A stretch of 64,000 bases of DNA from Flavobacteria bacterium MS024-2A (GTDB lineage Bacteria; Bacteroidota; Bacteroidia; Flavobacteriales; Flavobacteriaceae), in assembly GCA_905182305.1 (NCBI GenBank), contig CAJJBB010000010.1, positions 1 to 64,000 on the forward strand, written 5' to 3'. Of this stretch, positions 55,314 to 63,445 are shown piece after piece. Position 1 is the first letter of the stretch. Each line of letters opens with the position of its first letter. The notes beneath the pieces are model-generated. The model searched no databases, was not told the origin of the DNA, and saw nothing but the letters and a program-made list of their open reading frames with translations. Both the position numbers and the translations under genes were made by a program.

Positions 55314-56461
55314 TAGCAACGGCAAAGCGTTTAGCGAGTGTTCAGGAATACTATTTTTCCCGCAAGTTGCGAGAAGTATCCCAGATGGTTCAACAAGGAC
55401 ATCCTGTAATCAATATGGGTATTGGCAGTCCCGATTTGGCACCCCATCCGGATGTGATCAATGCCTTGTCAAAAGCCATGGAACATCCCAGAGCGAACAT
55501 GTATCAAAGCTATCAAGGGCTTCCAGAATTACGCTCAGCGATTGCTGATTTTTACCAAAACCATTACCAGGTTACTTTAGATCCTAATGCAGAGGTTCTT
55601 CCTTTGATGGGCTCCAAAGAGGGGATCATGCATATTTCGATGGCTTTTTTAAATAAAGGTGATCAGGTATTGTTTCCTAATCCTGGATATCCCACCTATG
55701 CTGTGGTTACTAAACTTTTGGAAGCAGAGCCTGTATTGTATAATTTAACAGCTGCTAACCATTGGCAACCTGATTTTGAGGCCCTGGAAGCGCTGGACAC
55801 TTCTCGCGTAAAAATCATGTGGATTAATTATCCCCATATGCCAACTGGCTCAGAAGCGCAAGCCGAAACCTTTGACCGATTAATCGCTTGGGCGAAAGCG
55901 CGTAATATTTTATTAGTAAATGACAATCCTTACAGTTTTGTTTTGACTCAAAAACCACAAAGTATTTTATCTCGCCCCGGAGCGATAGAAGTTGCTATGG
56001 AATTAAATTCATTAAGTAAATCATTTAACATGGCAGGCTGGCGCGTGGGTATGTTATGTGGGAAAGCAGAAACAATACAAGCCGTTTTAAAAGTAAAAAG
56101 TAATATGGATTCTGGAATGTTTTTTGGAATTCAACAAGGGGCAATCGCTGCTTTGAATGTAGACGTTTCATGGTTTGAAAGTCTGAATACTATTTACAGG
56201 AAACGCCGAAAGTTGGTTGAGAAATTAGCTACAAAATTAGGAGCTAAATTTGATCCGAAAAGTGTCGGTCTTTTCGTTTGGGCAAAGTTGCCAAAAGGGG
56301 AGGTAGACTCTGAAACGTTTATCGATAAAATTTTACAGAAGCAATATGTTTTTATCACACCAGGAACTATTTTTGGAAGTCAAGGGGAGGGATATATTCG
56401 ATTTTCATTGTGCGTTCCAGAAGCCACAATTGAAGAAGCAATAAAACGTTTTGGATCATGA
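55310..56461 (+). CDS. PLP-dependent aminotransferase of the Phe/Tyr operon
   Basis: The 383-residue class I/II aminotransferase has NMGIGSPDLAPHPDV near the N-terminus, NYPHMPTGSEA, the PLP lysine in SLSKSFNMAGWRVGM (near residue 240) and YIRFSLCVPE near the end. In this operon it most likely converts phenylpyruvate and 4-hydroxyphenylpyruvate to Phe and Tyr, or acts on prephenate to form arogenate. Both joints are 4-base ATGA overlaps with pheA and tyrA, so expression is tightly coupled. The substrate is inferred from context. Confidence 0.9.
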   Translation: MIATAKRLASVQEYYFSRKLREVSQMVQQGHPVINMGIGSPDLAPHPDVINALSKAMEHPRANMYQSYQGLPELRSAIADFYQNHYQVTLDPNAEVLPLMGSKEGIMHISMAFLNKGDQVLFPNPGYPTYAVVTKLLEAEPVLYNLTAANHWQPDFEALEALDTSRVKIMWINYPHMPTGSEAQAETFDRLIAWAKARNILLVNDNPYSFVLTQKPQSILSRPGAIEVAMELNSLSKSFNMAGWRVGMLCGKAETIQAVLKVKSNMDSGMFFGIQQGAIAALNVDVSWFESLNTIYRKRRKLVEKLATKLGAKFDPKSVGLFVWAKLPKGEVDSETFIDKILQKQYVFITPGTIFGSQGEGYIRFSLCVPEATIEEAIKRFGS

Positions 56462-57324
56462 AAATAGGTGTAATCGGTTTGGGTTTAATTGGCGGTTCTT
56501 TTGCTTTAGCAGCAAAAAAATTCAATATTGGGGCAAGTCTTTATGGACAAGATAATAATCCAAAACACATGGAGGAAGCATTGAATTTAAGAATTATAGA
56601 CCATCCTCTTGAGGTTGATAATTATGCCTCTATGGACGTTATTTTAATGGCGATTCCCGTAGATGCATGTCTTACTTTGGTACTTTCCCTTTTGGATCAG
56701 ATTAATGATAATGCTTTATTACTAGATGTCGGGTCAACGAAATCCGCTATATGTAAGCATATAGAATTACACCCCAAACGCAATCAATTTTTAGCAACAC
56801 ATCCTATTGCAGGAACAGAATTTTCTGGTCCTTCTGCTGCTTTTGCAGAATTATTTGTGGAACAAGCGCAGATTTTGTGTGAAACCTCTAAAACACGTCC
56901 CGATCTTCTGGAGTGGGCGGTTCAGTGGTTTAGGAATATGAATATGGAAATACATGAGATGGACGCCGAAGCACATGACAAGCATATTGCTTATGTCTCT
57001 CATCTATCCCATATTTCCTCATTTATGTTAGGAAAGACGGTAATTGAAAAAGAAAAAGATGAACGGGCTATTTTTAAAATGGCGGGGAGTGGATTTGCCT
57101 CTACTGTTAGACTGGCAAAAAGTTCACCCGATATGTGGATCCCTATCTTTAAACAGAATAAAGAAAATATACTAGAGGTTTTAAAAGAATACATCTCCAA
57201 TTTGGAACATTTTGAACGTCTTTTAGAGTCTGATGACTTTGATCAACTTTTTAAACAACTGAAAAACACCAATACGATTAAAACCATTTTGGCAGGAATC
57301 AACGAAAAAAACATAACTAAATAA
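56458..57324 (+). CDS. tyrA: Prephenate dehydrogenase
   Basis: The 288-residue NAD(P)-dependent enzyme has the Rossmann motif GVIGLGLIGGSFA at residues 3-15, DVGSTKSAI (near 93), the conserved THPIAGTEFSGPSAA (near 114) and HDKHIAYVSHLSH (near 178) with catalytic-region His. It makes 4-hydroxyphenylpyruvate, or tyrosine if it uses arogenate. No ACT domain is visible. It overlaps the aminotransferase gene by 4 bases, and the DAHP synthase follows 11 bases later. Confidence 0.95.
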   Translation: MKIGVIGLGLIGGSFALAAKKFNIGASLYGQDNNPKHMEEALNLRIIDHPLEVDNYASMDVILMAIPVDACLTLVLSLLDQINDNALLLDVGSTKSAICKHIELHPKRNQFLATHPIAGTEFSGPSAAFAELFVEQAQILCETSKTRPDLLEWAVQWFRNMNMEIHEMDAEAHDKHIAYVSHLSHISSFMLGKTVIEKEKDERAIFKMAGSGFASTVRLAKSSPDMWIPIFKQNKENILEVLKEYISNLEHFERLLESDDFDQLFKQLKNTNTIKTILAGINEKNITK

Positions 57325-57335
57325 TAATTTAAATC

Positions 57336-58418
57336 ATGGAAAATAAAAAAGAAATGCGCCAATGGTTAACTGATTTTGGCCTAGACCATCCCTTAGTGAT
57401 CGGCGGACCTTGTAGTGCAGAAACCGAAGAGCAAGTATTGAAAATTGCTCACGAATTGAAAGAAACTGATGTAACGGTTTATCGCGCTGGAATCTGGAAG
57501 CCTAGAACACGCCCCGGAATGTTTGAAGGGGTGGGTGCTATTGGTTTAGGATGGTTGAAAAAAGTAAAAGAAGAAACCGGCTTATTGACGGCTACTGAGG
57601 TGGCAAATAAAGACCATGTAAAATTAGCTCTAGATAATGATGTCGATATTTTGTGGATAGGTGCTCGTTCCACGGTTAGTCCATTCATAATGCAAGAAAT
57701 TGCAGACGCATTGGAAGGAACAGATAAAATTGTTTTGGTAAAAAATCCAGTAAACCCTGATTTGGCTTTATGGCTAGGAGGTGTTGAGCGTTTATATACA
57801 GCAAACATCAAAAAGTTAGGTTTAATTCATCGTGGATTTTCAACCTATGAAAAAACAAAATACCGTAATATCCCTGAATGGCAAATTGCGATTGAGGTGA
57901 AAAATAAATTTCCTGATTTACCGATGATTTGTGACCCTTCTCATATTGGAGGGAAACGAGATTTGATTTTAGATATTTCTCAAACTGCATTAGACTTGAA
58001 TTTTGATGGCTTGATGATTGAAACTCACTGTGATCCAGACAATGCTTGGAGTGACGCGGCGCAACAAGTAACTCCCAAGCGCTTGGTCGAAATAATGAAG
58101 GATTTAAAAGTTCGGAAGAAAACAAACGAAGAAGAAGCATATCTTCATTCTTTAAATAATTTAAGAGCTCAGATTGATGTTGTAGATCAAACGCTTTTAG
58201 ATACCTTGGGAAAACGAATGAAAACTGCTGTAGAAATAGGTACCCTTAAAAGAGATAACAATGTTGCAGTTCTTCAAAATAAACGCTGGAATGAGATTCT
58301 GGGTAAAATGATTTTAGAGGGACAGGAACGTAATCTTTCTGAAGAATTTATTTTAAGAGTGTTTAAAGCGATTCACCAAGAATCAATTAATCAACAAGAA
58401 AAGATTATCAATTCATAA
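57336..58418 (+). CDS. Bifunctional DAHP synthase / chorismate mutase
   Basis: The first 260 residues form a DAHP synthase of the AroAbeta/KDO8PS-like type: VIGGPCSAETEEQ with the metal-binding Cys, RAGIWKPRTRPG, ICDPSHIGGKRD and GLMIETHCDPDNAWSD. The last 90 residues are an AroQ chorismate mutase (NNLRAQIDVVDQTLLDTLGKRM). It performs the first step of the shikimate pathway and the branch step toward Phe/Tyr. Ending a Phe/Tyr-specific attenuated operon, it lets aromatic need control pathway entry. In related fusions the mutase domain also acts as the feedback sensor. Confidence 0.95.
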   Translation: MENKKEMRQWLTDFGLDHPLVIGGPCSAETEEQVLKIAHELKETDVTVYRAGIWKPRTRPGMFEGVGAIGLGWLKKVKEETGLLTATEVANKDHVKLALDNDVDILWIGARSTVSPFIMQEIADALEGTDKIVLVKNPVNPDLALWLGGVERLYTANIKKLGLIHRGFSTYEKTKYRNIPEWQIAIEVKNKFPDLPMICDPSHIGGKRDLILDISQTALDLNFDGLMIETHCDPDNAWSDAAQQVTPKRLVEIMKDLKVRKKTNEEEAYLHSLNNLRAQIDVVDQTLLDTLGKRMKTAVEIGTLKRDNNVAVLQNKRWNEILGKMILEGQERNLSEEFILRVFKAIHQESINQQEKIINS

Positions 58419-58457
58419 AGAATTAAAAAGAATACATTCTTAAAATCAAATTTAATT

Positions 58458-59042
58458 ATGGATTTACTTCAATTAATGCGAAAGGCAAGAGTCTTGTTGG
58501 AGCCCCATTGGGTTTTGGCCATTGGAGTTTGTTTGGTCTATGGTTTGGCAGTAGCCCTTCCTGCCGAACTCAATAGCTACGGTGAGATGGTAAGTTTTCT
58601 ACTGGCAGGTCCCCTTCAATTAGGCTTGTGTTTTTTCTTTTTGAATTTGGTTAAAGGGGAAGAAATACGTTTTGAACTTTTATTTGAAGGATTTAAACCT
58701 TTAGGCACCGTATTATTGTCCTATACTATGATCACCTTACTTACGCTTGTTGGAATGGTTTTACTAATTATTCCTGGAATCATAGTAGCTTTAGGTTTTT
58801 CTATGACCTATTATATCATTGTTGATGATCCCGACATTTCTTTTCAAAACGCTTTAGAAAAAAGCTGGAAGCTAACCGATGGCAATAAAATTGAATTATT
58901 GGAACTAAACTTGCGTTTTATCCCATGGTATCTTTTAGGTTTATTGTGTCTTATTGTGGGCGTTTTTGCTGTTATTCCTTGGCACAATACTACCCTTGCG
59001 CTATACTATCAGGATTTAAAGGAGCGACAAATACATATTTGA
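58458..59042 (+). CDS. DUF975-like integral membrane protein
   Basis: The 194-residue protein has about five membrane spans with the pattern of DUF975 proteins: an amphipathic N-terminal helix, GPLQLGLCFFFLNL near residue 51, FELLFEGF, IIPGIIVALGFSMTYYIIVDDP and a C-terminal IPWYLLGLLCLI. Function unknown. It lies 39 bases after the DAHP synthase and 11 bases before the hemolysin III-like gene, so it may be reached by read-through from the Phe/Tyr operon, although nothing ties it to that pathway. Confidence 0.8.
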   Translation: MDLLQLMRKARVLLEPHWVLAIGVCLVYGLAVALPAELNSYGEMVSFLLAGPLQLGLCFFFLNLVKGEEIRFELLFEGFKPLGTVLLSYTMITLLTLVGMVLLIIPGIIVALGFSMTYYIIVDDPDISFQNALEKSWKLTDGNKIELLELNLRFIPWYLLGLLCLIVGVFAVIPWHNTTLALYYQDLKERQIHI

Positions 59043-59053
59043 TTTTTTAAAAC

Positions 59054-59695
59054 ATGAGTAAAGATTTAAATTACCTCTATTCTGAAAAAGAAGAACGGTT
59101 GAATGTTTTAACCCACGCTTTTGGATTATTATCTAGTTGTATTGCCTTACCCTTACTTATTTATAAATCGCTTGATTATGAAGGATTTTGGAAGCCAGCT
59201 AGTTTGGTTATTTATGGAGTTAGCTTGATAGTTTTATATGCTGCCTCTACTTTTTATCATGCAGCTAAAGAGCCCAAGCAGAGAAGAAAATTGAACATTC
59301 TTGACCATGCTGCCATATATGTTTTAATTGCAGGAACTTATACCCCATTTACCCTTATCATTCTGTCAGGATCTTTAGGATGGTATATTTTTATTTTTAC
59401 TTGGACCTTTGCTCTGATTGGAATAGTCTTAAAATTATTTTATACTGGAAGGTTTGAGAAAATTTCTACTATTATGTATGTCCTTATGGGTTGGCAAATT
59501 ATTTTTGCTATTAACCCTTTGATGGAAAAATTTCCTATTCAAGGAGTAAAACTTCTATTCTTGGGGGGTATTTTTTATACTCTGGGAGCACTAATGTATT
59601 TACTTAAAAAAATCAATTATAATCATGCAATTTTTCATGTGTTTGTGCTTTTGGGGAGCTTGTGTCACTTTTTAAGTGTTTATAGTTTTTTCTAA
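59054..59695 (+). CDS. Hemolysin III / PAQR family membrane protein
   Basis: The 213-residue protein has seven membrane spans and the PAQR motifs: EERLNVLTHAFGLLSS at the start, ASTFYHAAKEP with conserved Ser, His near residue 74, ILDHAAIYVLIAGTYTPF with Asp and His near 95, and HAIFHVFVLLGSLCHF at the end. These residues form a metal site in this superfamily, which is hydrolase-like in animals. The bacterial role is in membrane energetics or lipid homeostasis at best guess. It converges with the helicase gene, 3 bases away. Confidence 0.92.
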   Translation: MSKDLNYLYSEKEERLNVLTHAFGLLSSCIALPLLIYKSLDYEGFWKPASLVIYGVSLIVLYAASTFYHAAKEPKQRRKLNILDHAAIYVLIAGTYTPFTLIILSGSLGWYIFIFTWTFALIGIVLKLFYTGRFEKISTIMYVLMGWQIIFAINPLMEKFPIQGVKLLFLGGIFYTLGALMYLLKKINYNHAIFHVFVLLGSLCHFLSVYSFF

Positions 59696-59698
59696 GGT

Positions 59699-60934
59699 TT
59701 ATCTCCAATTTCGATTTTTGTTACGGGTGTTATTTGATTTATTGCGGTTTTTATTTCGGGCTTGTGGTTTTTTTGATAGTGAACCCTCAACCACATCAGC
59801 ACCTTCCATAAAAGGATGTTCTCCCATTCGAGGCACTTGTTGTTTGATAAGGTTTTCAATATCCTTTAAATAAGGCCGTTCGTCTCCCATGCAAAAAGAA
59901 AGTGCAATTCCACTCGCACTTGCACGACCAGTTCTGCCAATTCTATGAACATAGGTTTCAGAAACATTAGGTAAGTCATAGTTAATTACTAAGGCCAAAT
60001 CATCTACATCAATTCCTCTGGCCGCAATATCTGTTGCAATAAGTACTTTTAAAGATCCATCTTTAAAAGCTCCTAATGCTTTTTGACGTTGAAGCTGTGA
60101 TTTGTTCCCGTGAATTGCTGCCGACTTAATGTTAGCTTTATCTAAAACTTTCACAATTTTATTGGCTCCATGTTTTGTGCGTGAGAATACTAGTACAGAA
60201 TCTGAACTTCGTCCCTCTAAAAGATGTATTAATAATTTCGGTTTATTGTTTTTACTAACAAAGTAGACACCTTGTTCAACCTTTTCTGCTGTCGCTTGTT
60301 GTGGTTTTATAGTTACCCTTTTAAAATCACCCAACATTTTTTGTGACAAGTCAACAATACTTTTGGGCATGGTAGCTGAAAAAAATAAGGATTGTCTTTT
60401 TGGGGGTAGTTTAGCAATAATTTTCTTAACATCATGAATAAAGCCCATGTCAAGCATTTGATCGGCTTCATCTAGGACTACATATTTTAAGTTACTAAAG
60501 GAAATGTAACCTTGGTTCATCAAATCTAATAATCGTCCAGGTGTAGCAACTAAAATATCAACTCCTTGCTGGAGACTGGCGACTTGCTTAGATTGTTTTA
60601 CACCGCCAAAAATCACTGTATTTCGCAGGTTGGTAAATTGACCGTAGGCCCTAAAACTTTCAGCAATTTGTATAGCAAGCTCCCTAGTGGGTGTTACTAC
60701 AAGAGCTTTAATTTTTCGTTTTCCGCTGGTGTTATTTTCTTTAAGTAAGTGGTTTAGAATCGGTATACCAAAGGCAGCTGTTTTTCCAGTACCTGTTTGA
60801 GCAACACCTAATAAATCATGTCCATTTAATAGTATAGGAATAGCTTGTTCTTGAATGGGTGTAGGATTTGTGTACCCCTGTTTATCTATGGCTTTCAGAA
60901 TTGGATCTTCAAGTTTTAAATCTTCAAATATCAT
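59699..60934 (-). CDS. DEAD-box RNA helicase, RhlE-like
   Basis: The 411-residue helicase has the Q motif (GYTNPTPIQEQAIP), motif I AQTGTGKTAAFG (near residue 40), VLDEADQMLDMGF, SATMP, and the C-terminal motifs ATDIAARGIDVD and HRIGRTGRAS. The last 20 or so residues are very basic with repeated Arg-Asn (ARNKNRNKSNN), an RNA-binding tail common in this group. It unwinds RNA duplexes in ribosome assembly or at low temperature. It stands alone on its strand. Confidence 0.94.
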   Translation of the reverse strand: MIFEDLKLEDPILKAIDKQGYTNPTPIQEQAIPILLNGHDLLGVAQTGTGKTAAFGIPILNHLLKENNTSGKRKIKALVVTPTRELAIQIAESFRAYGQFTNLRNTVIFGGVKQSKQVASLQQGVDILVATPGRLLDLMNQGYISFSNLKYVVLDEADQMLDMGFIHDVKKIIAKLPPKRQSLFFSATMPKSIVDLSQKMLGDFKRVTIKPQQATAEKVEQGVYFVSKNNKPKLLIHLLEGRSSDSVLVFSRTKHGANKIVKVLDKANIKSAAIHGNKSQLQRQKALGAFKDGSLKVLIATDIAARGIDVDDLALVINYDLPNVSETYVHRIGRTGRASASGIALSFCMGDERPYLKDIENLIKQQVPRMGEHPFMEGADVVEGSLSKKPQARNKNRNKSNNTRNKNRNWR

Positions 60935-61039
60935 ATATATGATTAGAATGTTAAAGTACGCTTATATTTTTGAGCTCTTAATTTTGTATTGGGGTCCAAT
61001 AAGAAAAACCATTATTTATAGTTTTTTCAGAAGAGTTTT

Positions 61040-62224
61040 TTATTTTAATACATTGGCAATACGTCTTACAGCTTCTTGAATATTTTCAACCGAGGCAGCA
61101 TAAGAAATTCGAATACAAGCGTCATTTCCAAACGCCTCACCTGTGACTGTAGCAACGTGTGCTTCTTCTAAAAGAAGCATAGAGAAATCAGAAGCAGTCG
61201 AAATTGTTTTTCCTTGAATCGTTTTTCCAAAATAATAGGAAACATCAGGGAATATATAAAAGGCTCCTTGTGGCTGATTCATCTTAAAGCCATCTATACT
61301 GCTAAGTAGTTTTATGATCATTACACGACGCTTTGCAAACTCATCAATCATATATTGAATATTGCTGACTGGAGCTTCCAGAGCAGCAATCGTTGCTCGT
61401 TGTGCTATACAATTTGCTCCAGAGGTGATTTGTCCTTGCATTTTGTTGCAGGCTTTGGCGATCCACTCGGAAGCACCAATATACCCAATACGCCAACCGG
61501 TCATCGCAAAGGCTTTTGCGACACCATTTACTGTTATGGTGCGATCGTATAATTCTGGAATTGCAGCTATACTAAAATGTGCAGTTCCGTAATTAATGTG
61601 CTCATATATTTCATCTGAAAGAATGAAAATATCAGGATATTTTTCTAGTACTTTTCCTAAAGCACGATATTCTGCCTCAGTATAAATAGTTCCACTGGGA
61701 TTGTTTGGAGAGTTAAACATTACCAATTTAGTTTTAGGCGTTATGAATGCTTCTAACTGTTCTGGGGTAATTTTAAAGTCTGTTTCTATAGACGAAGGGA
61801 TGATAATAGATGTTGCTTCTGCTAAGGTTGCAATTGCTGAATAACTTACCCAATAAGGTGCAGGAAGTAGAACTTCATCTCCGGGATCTAAAAGCACCAT
61901 ACATATATTTGCGATTGATTGTTTTGCTCCTGTTGATACAACAATTTGTGAAGGTGAATAGTTTAGGTTGTTATCGCGTTTAAATTTAGCGCAAATAGCC
62001 TCTTTTAAATCAGCATATCCATCTACAGGACTGTAAGAGTTGTAGTTATCTTTTACCGCCTGTATAGCTGCATCTTTTATGAATTCAGGGGTATTAAAAT
62101 CGGGTTCACCGAGGCTTAAGCCAATAATATCAATCCCTTTATTCTTTAATTCTCTGGCTTTTGCTGCCATGGCAAGCGTTTCAGAAACAGGCAAACTGTT
62201 TATCCGAGCTGATAGTTGGTCCAT
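61040..62224 (-). CDS. Aspartate aminotransferase-type PLP enzyme
   Basis: The 394-residue class I aminotransferase has KGIDIIGLSLGEPDFNTPE near the N-terminus, FNSPNNPSGTIYTEAEYRAL (near 169), DEIYEHINYG with the PLP Asp/Tyr, the PLP lysine in GVAKAFAMTGWRIGY (near residue 236), and CIRISYAAS near the end. This is the Igamma aspartate/prephenate aminotransferase group, so it may also take part in Phe/Tyr synthesis beside the operon enzyme at 55.3 kb. It lies 9 bases after the desaturase gene on the same strand. Confidence 0.92.
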   Translation of the reverse strand: MDQLSARINSLPVSETLAMAAKARELKNKGIDIIGLSLGEPDFNTPEFIKDAAIQAVKDNYNSYSPVDGYADLKEAICAKFKRDNNLNYSPSQIVVSTGAKQSIANICMVLLDPGDEVLLPAPYWVSYSAIATLAEATSIIIPSSIETDFKITPEQLEAFITPKTKLVMFNSPNNPSGTIYTEAEYRALGKVLEKYPDIFILSDEIYEHINYGTAHFSIAAIPELYDRTITVNGVAKAFAMTGWRIGYIGASEWIAKACNKMQGQITSGANCIAQRATIAALEAPVSNIQYMIDEFAKRRVMIIKLLSSIDGFKMNQPQGAFYIFPDVSYYFGKTIQGKTISTASDFSMLLLEEAHVATVTGEAFGNDACIRISYAASVENIQEAVRRIANVLK

Positions 62225-62233
62225 GATTATTTT

Positions 62234-63328
62234 TTAACTGGGTTGCATGCCCATTTGTTTTAAAAATCTAAAGTGCGAAAGTATGGCACTTCTGGTCGTT
62301 TTGTATTCGTTATAGGGTAAATTAAATTCTTGAGCTGTTTTTTTTACAATTTCTGCAATTTTAGTGTAATGGACATGACTAATATGAGGAAAAATATGAT
62401 GTTCAATTTGATGATTTAATCCCCCAGTAAACCAATTAACAAATCGATTTTTGGTAGAAAAATTTACAGTTGTTAAAAGCTGGTGTATAGCCCAAGTATT
62501 TTTCATTGTTCCTGAAGCTTCTGGCATAGGCATTTCAGCGTCTTCCATTATGTGTGCTAGTTGAAATACTAGGCTCAAGATAAGTCCAGCAGTATAGTGC
62601 ATAGCTACAAATCCAATTAAAACGGACCACCAAGGAGCATTTATTAAAATTATAGGTATAATAATCCACACACTCCAATACATTACTTTAGTGATGAATA
62701 AGCCTATCCATTGAAGACTAGGACGTTTACTGTTGGTATAGGATAATTTCTTCTTAAGATAGCGCTTCATTTGCTGTAAATCTGTAAATATTGCCCAATT
62801 AATAGTTAATAATCCGTATAAGAAAAAGAAATATAAATGTTGAAATCTGTGATGTGGCATCCATTCAGCATGTTTTGAAAAACGCAAAACACGACCAGCC
62901 TCTAAATCTTCATCATGCCCGTGAATATTGGTGTAGGTATGATGTAAAAGATTATGCTGAATTTTCCAATTAAAGACGTTCCCAGCTAAGAAGTAGATAC
63001 TACTTCCCATGATTTTATTTATCCAAGGATATTTTGAGAATGATCCATGATTACCATCATGCATAACATTCATTCCAATACCTGCCATACCTACTCCCAT
63101 TACAATTGCAAGCAATAGTTTGTACCAGAGACTAATATTTAGTACAATTATTAATACATAAGGTGTGATTAAAAGAGCAAACATAACTACTGTTTTGGCA
63201 TAGAGCTTCCAGTTACCAGTTTTATGAACTTTTTTTTCTTTGAAATATTTATTAACGCGCTGGTTTAGTGTTTTGAAAAATTGTTTTGGGTCTTTTCGAG
63301 AAAATCGTAGGCTTTGTGTAGCTTGCAT
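62234..63328 (-). CDS. Acyl-lipid/acyl-CoA desaturase, front-end type
   Basis: The 364-residue membrane di-iron enzyme has the three His boxes: HDGNH near residue 92, HNLLHH near 128, and QIEHH near 305. A Gln in place of the first His of the third box is typical of 'front-end' desaturases. Four membrane spans are seen, at about 48-66, 68-86, 180-200 and 225-245. No cytochrome b5 domain is fused. It introduces a double bond in fatty acyl chains, which helps keep membranes fluid in the cold. The start lies beside a TATTTTTG element (minus strand, 63345-63352). Confidence 0.93.
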   Translation of the reverse strand: MQATQSLRFSRKDPKQFFKTLNQRVNKYFKEKKVHKTGNWKLYAKTVVMFALLITPYVLIIVLNISLWYKLLLAIVMGVGMAGIGMNVMHDGNHGSFSKYPWINKIMGSSIYFLAGNVFNWKIQHNLLHHTYTNIHGHDEDLEAGRVLRFSKHAEWMPHHRFQHLYFFFLYGLLTINWAIFTDLQQMKRYLKKKLSYTNSKRPSLQWIGLFITKVMYWSVWIIIPIILINAPWWSVLIGFVAMHYTAGLILSLVFQLAHIMEDAEMPMPEASGTMKNTWAIHQLLTTVNFSTKNRFVNWFTGGLNHQIEHHIFPHISHVHYTKIAEIVKKTAQEFNLPYNEYKTTRSAILSHFRFLKQMGMQPS

Positions 63329-63344
63329 AAAAAAAATTATTTAA

Positions 63345-63352
63345 CAAAAATA
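63345..63352 (-). promoter_or_regulatory. Candidate -7 element for the desaturase gene
   Basis: The minus strand reads TATTTTTG (fits TAnnTTTG), 16 bases before the desaturase start codon. Confidence 0.35.
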
Positions 63353-63383
63353 GTCGAAAAAATATTCTAATCAAAACATCACC

Positions 63384-63445
63384 TTGGATAAGCTAATAAA
63401 ATATTTCCCTCACTTTCAGCTTCTCAAATAGAAAAGTTTAAAAAC
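63384..63445 (+). other. Frameshifted N-terminal coding segment of rsmG
   Basis: From TTG 63384 one frame encodes (M)DKLIKYFP, the usual beginning of flavobacterial RsmG. The rest of that helix (SLSASQIEKFKNL) is in the -1 frame, which joins the main rsmG frame. The switch falls exactly on T-TTC-CCT (63404-63410), a perfect X-XXY-YYZ slippery heptamer; slipping back by one base there gives the contiguous protein. Programmed frameshifting and a missing base in the assembly both fit. Confidence 0.55.
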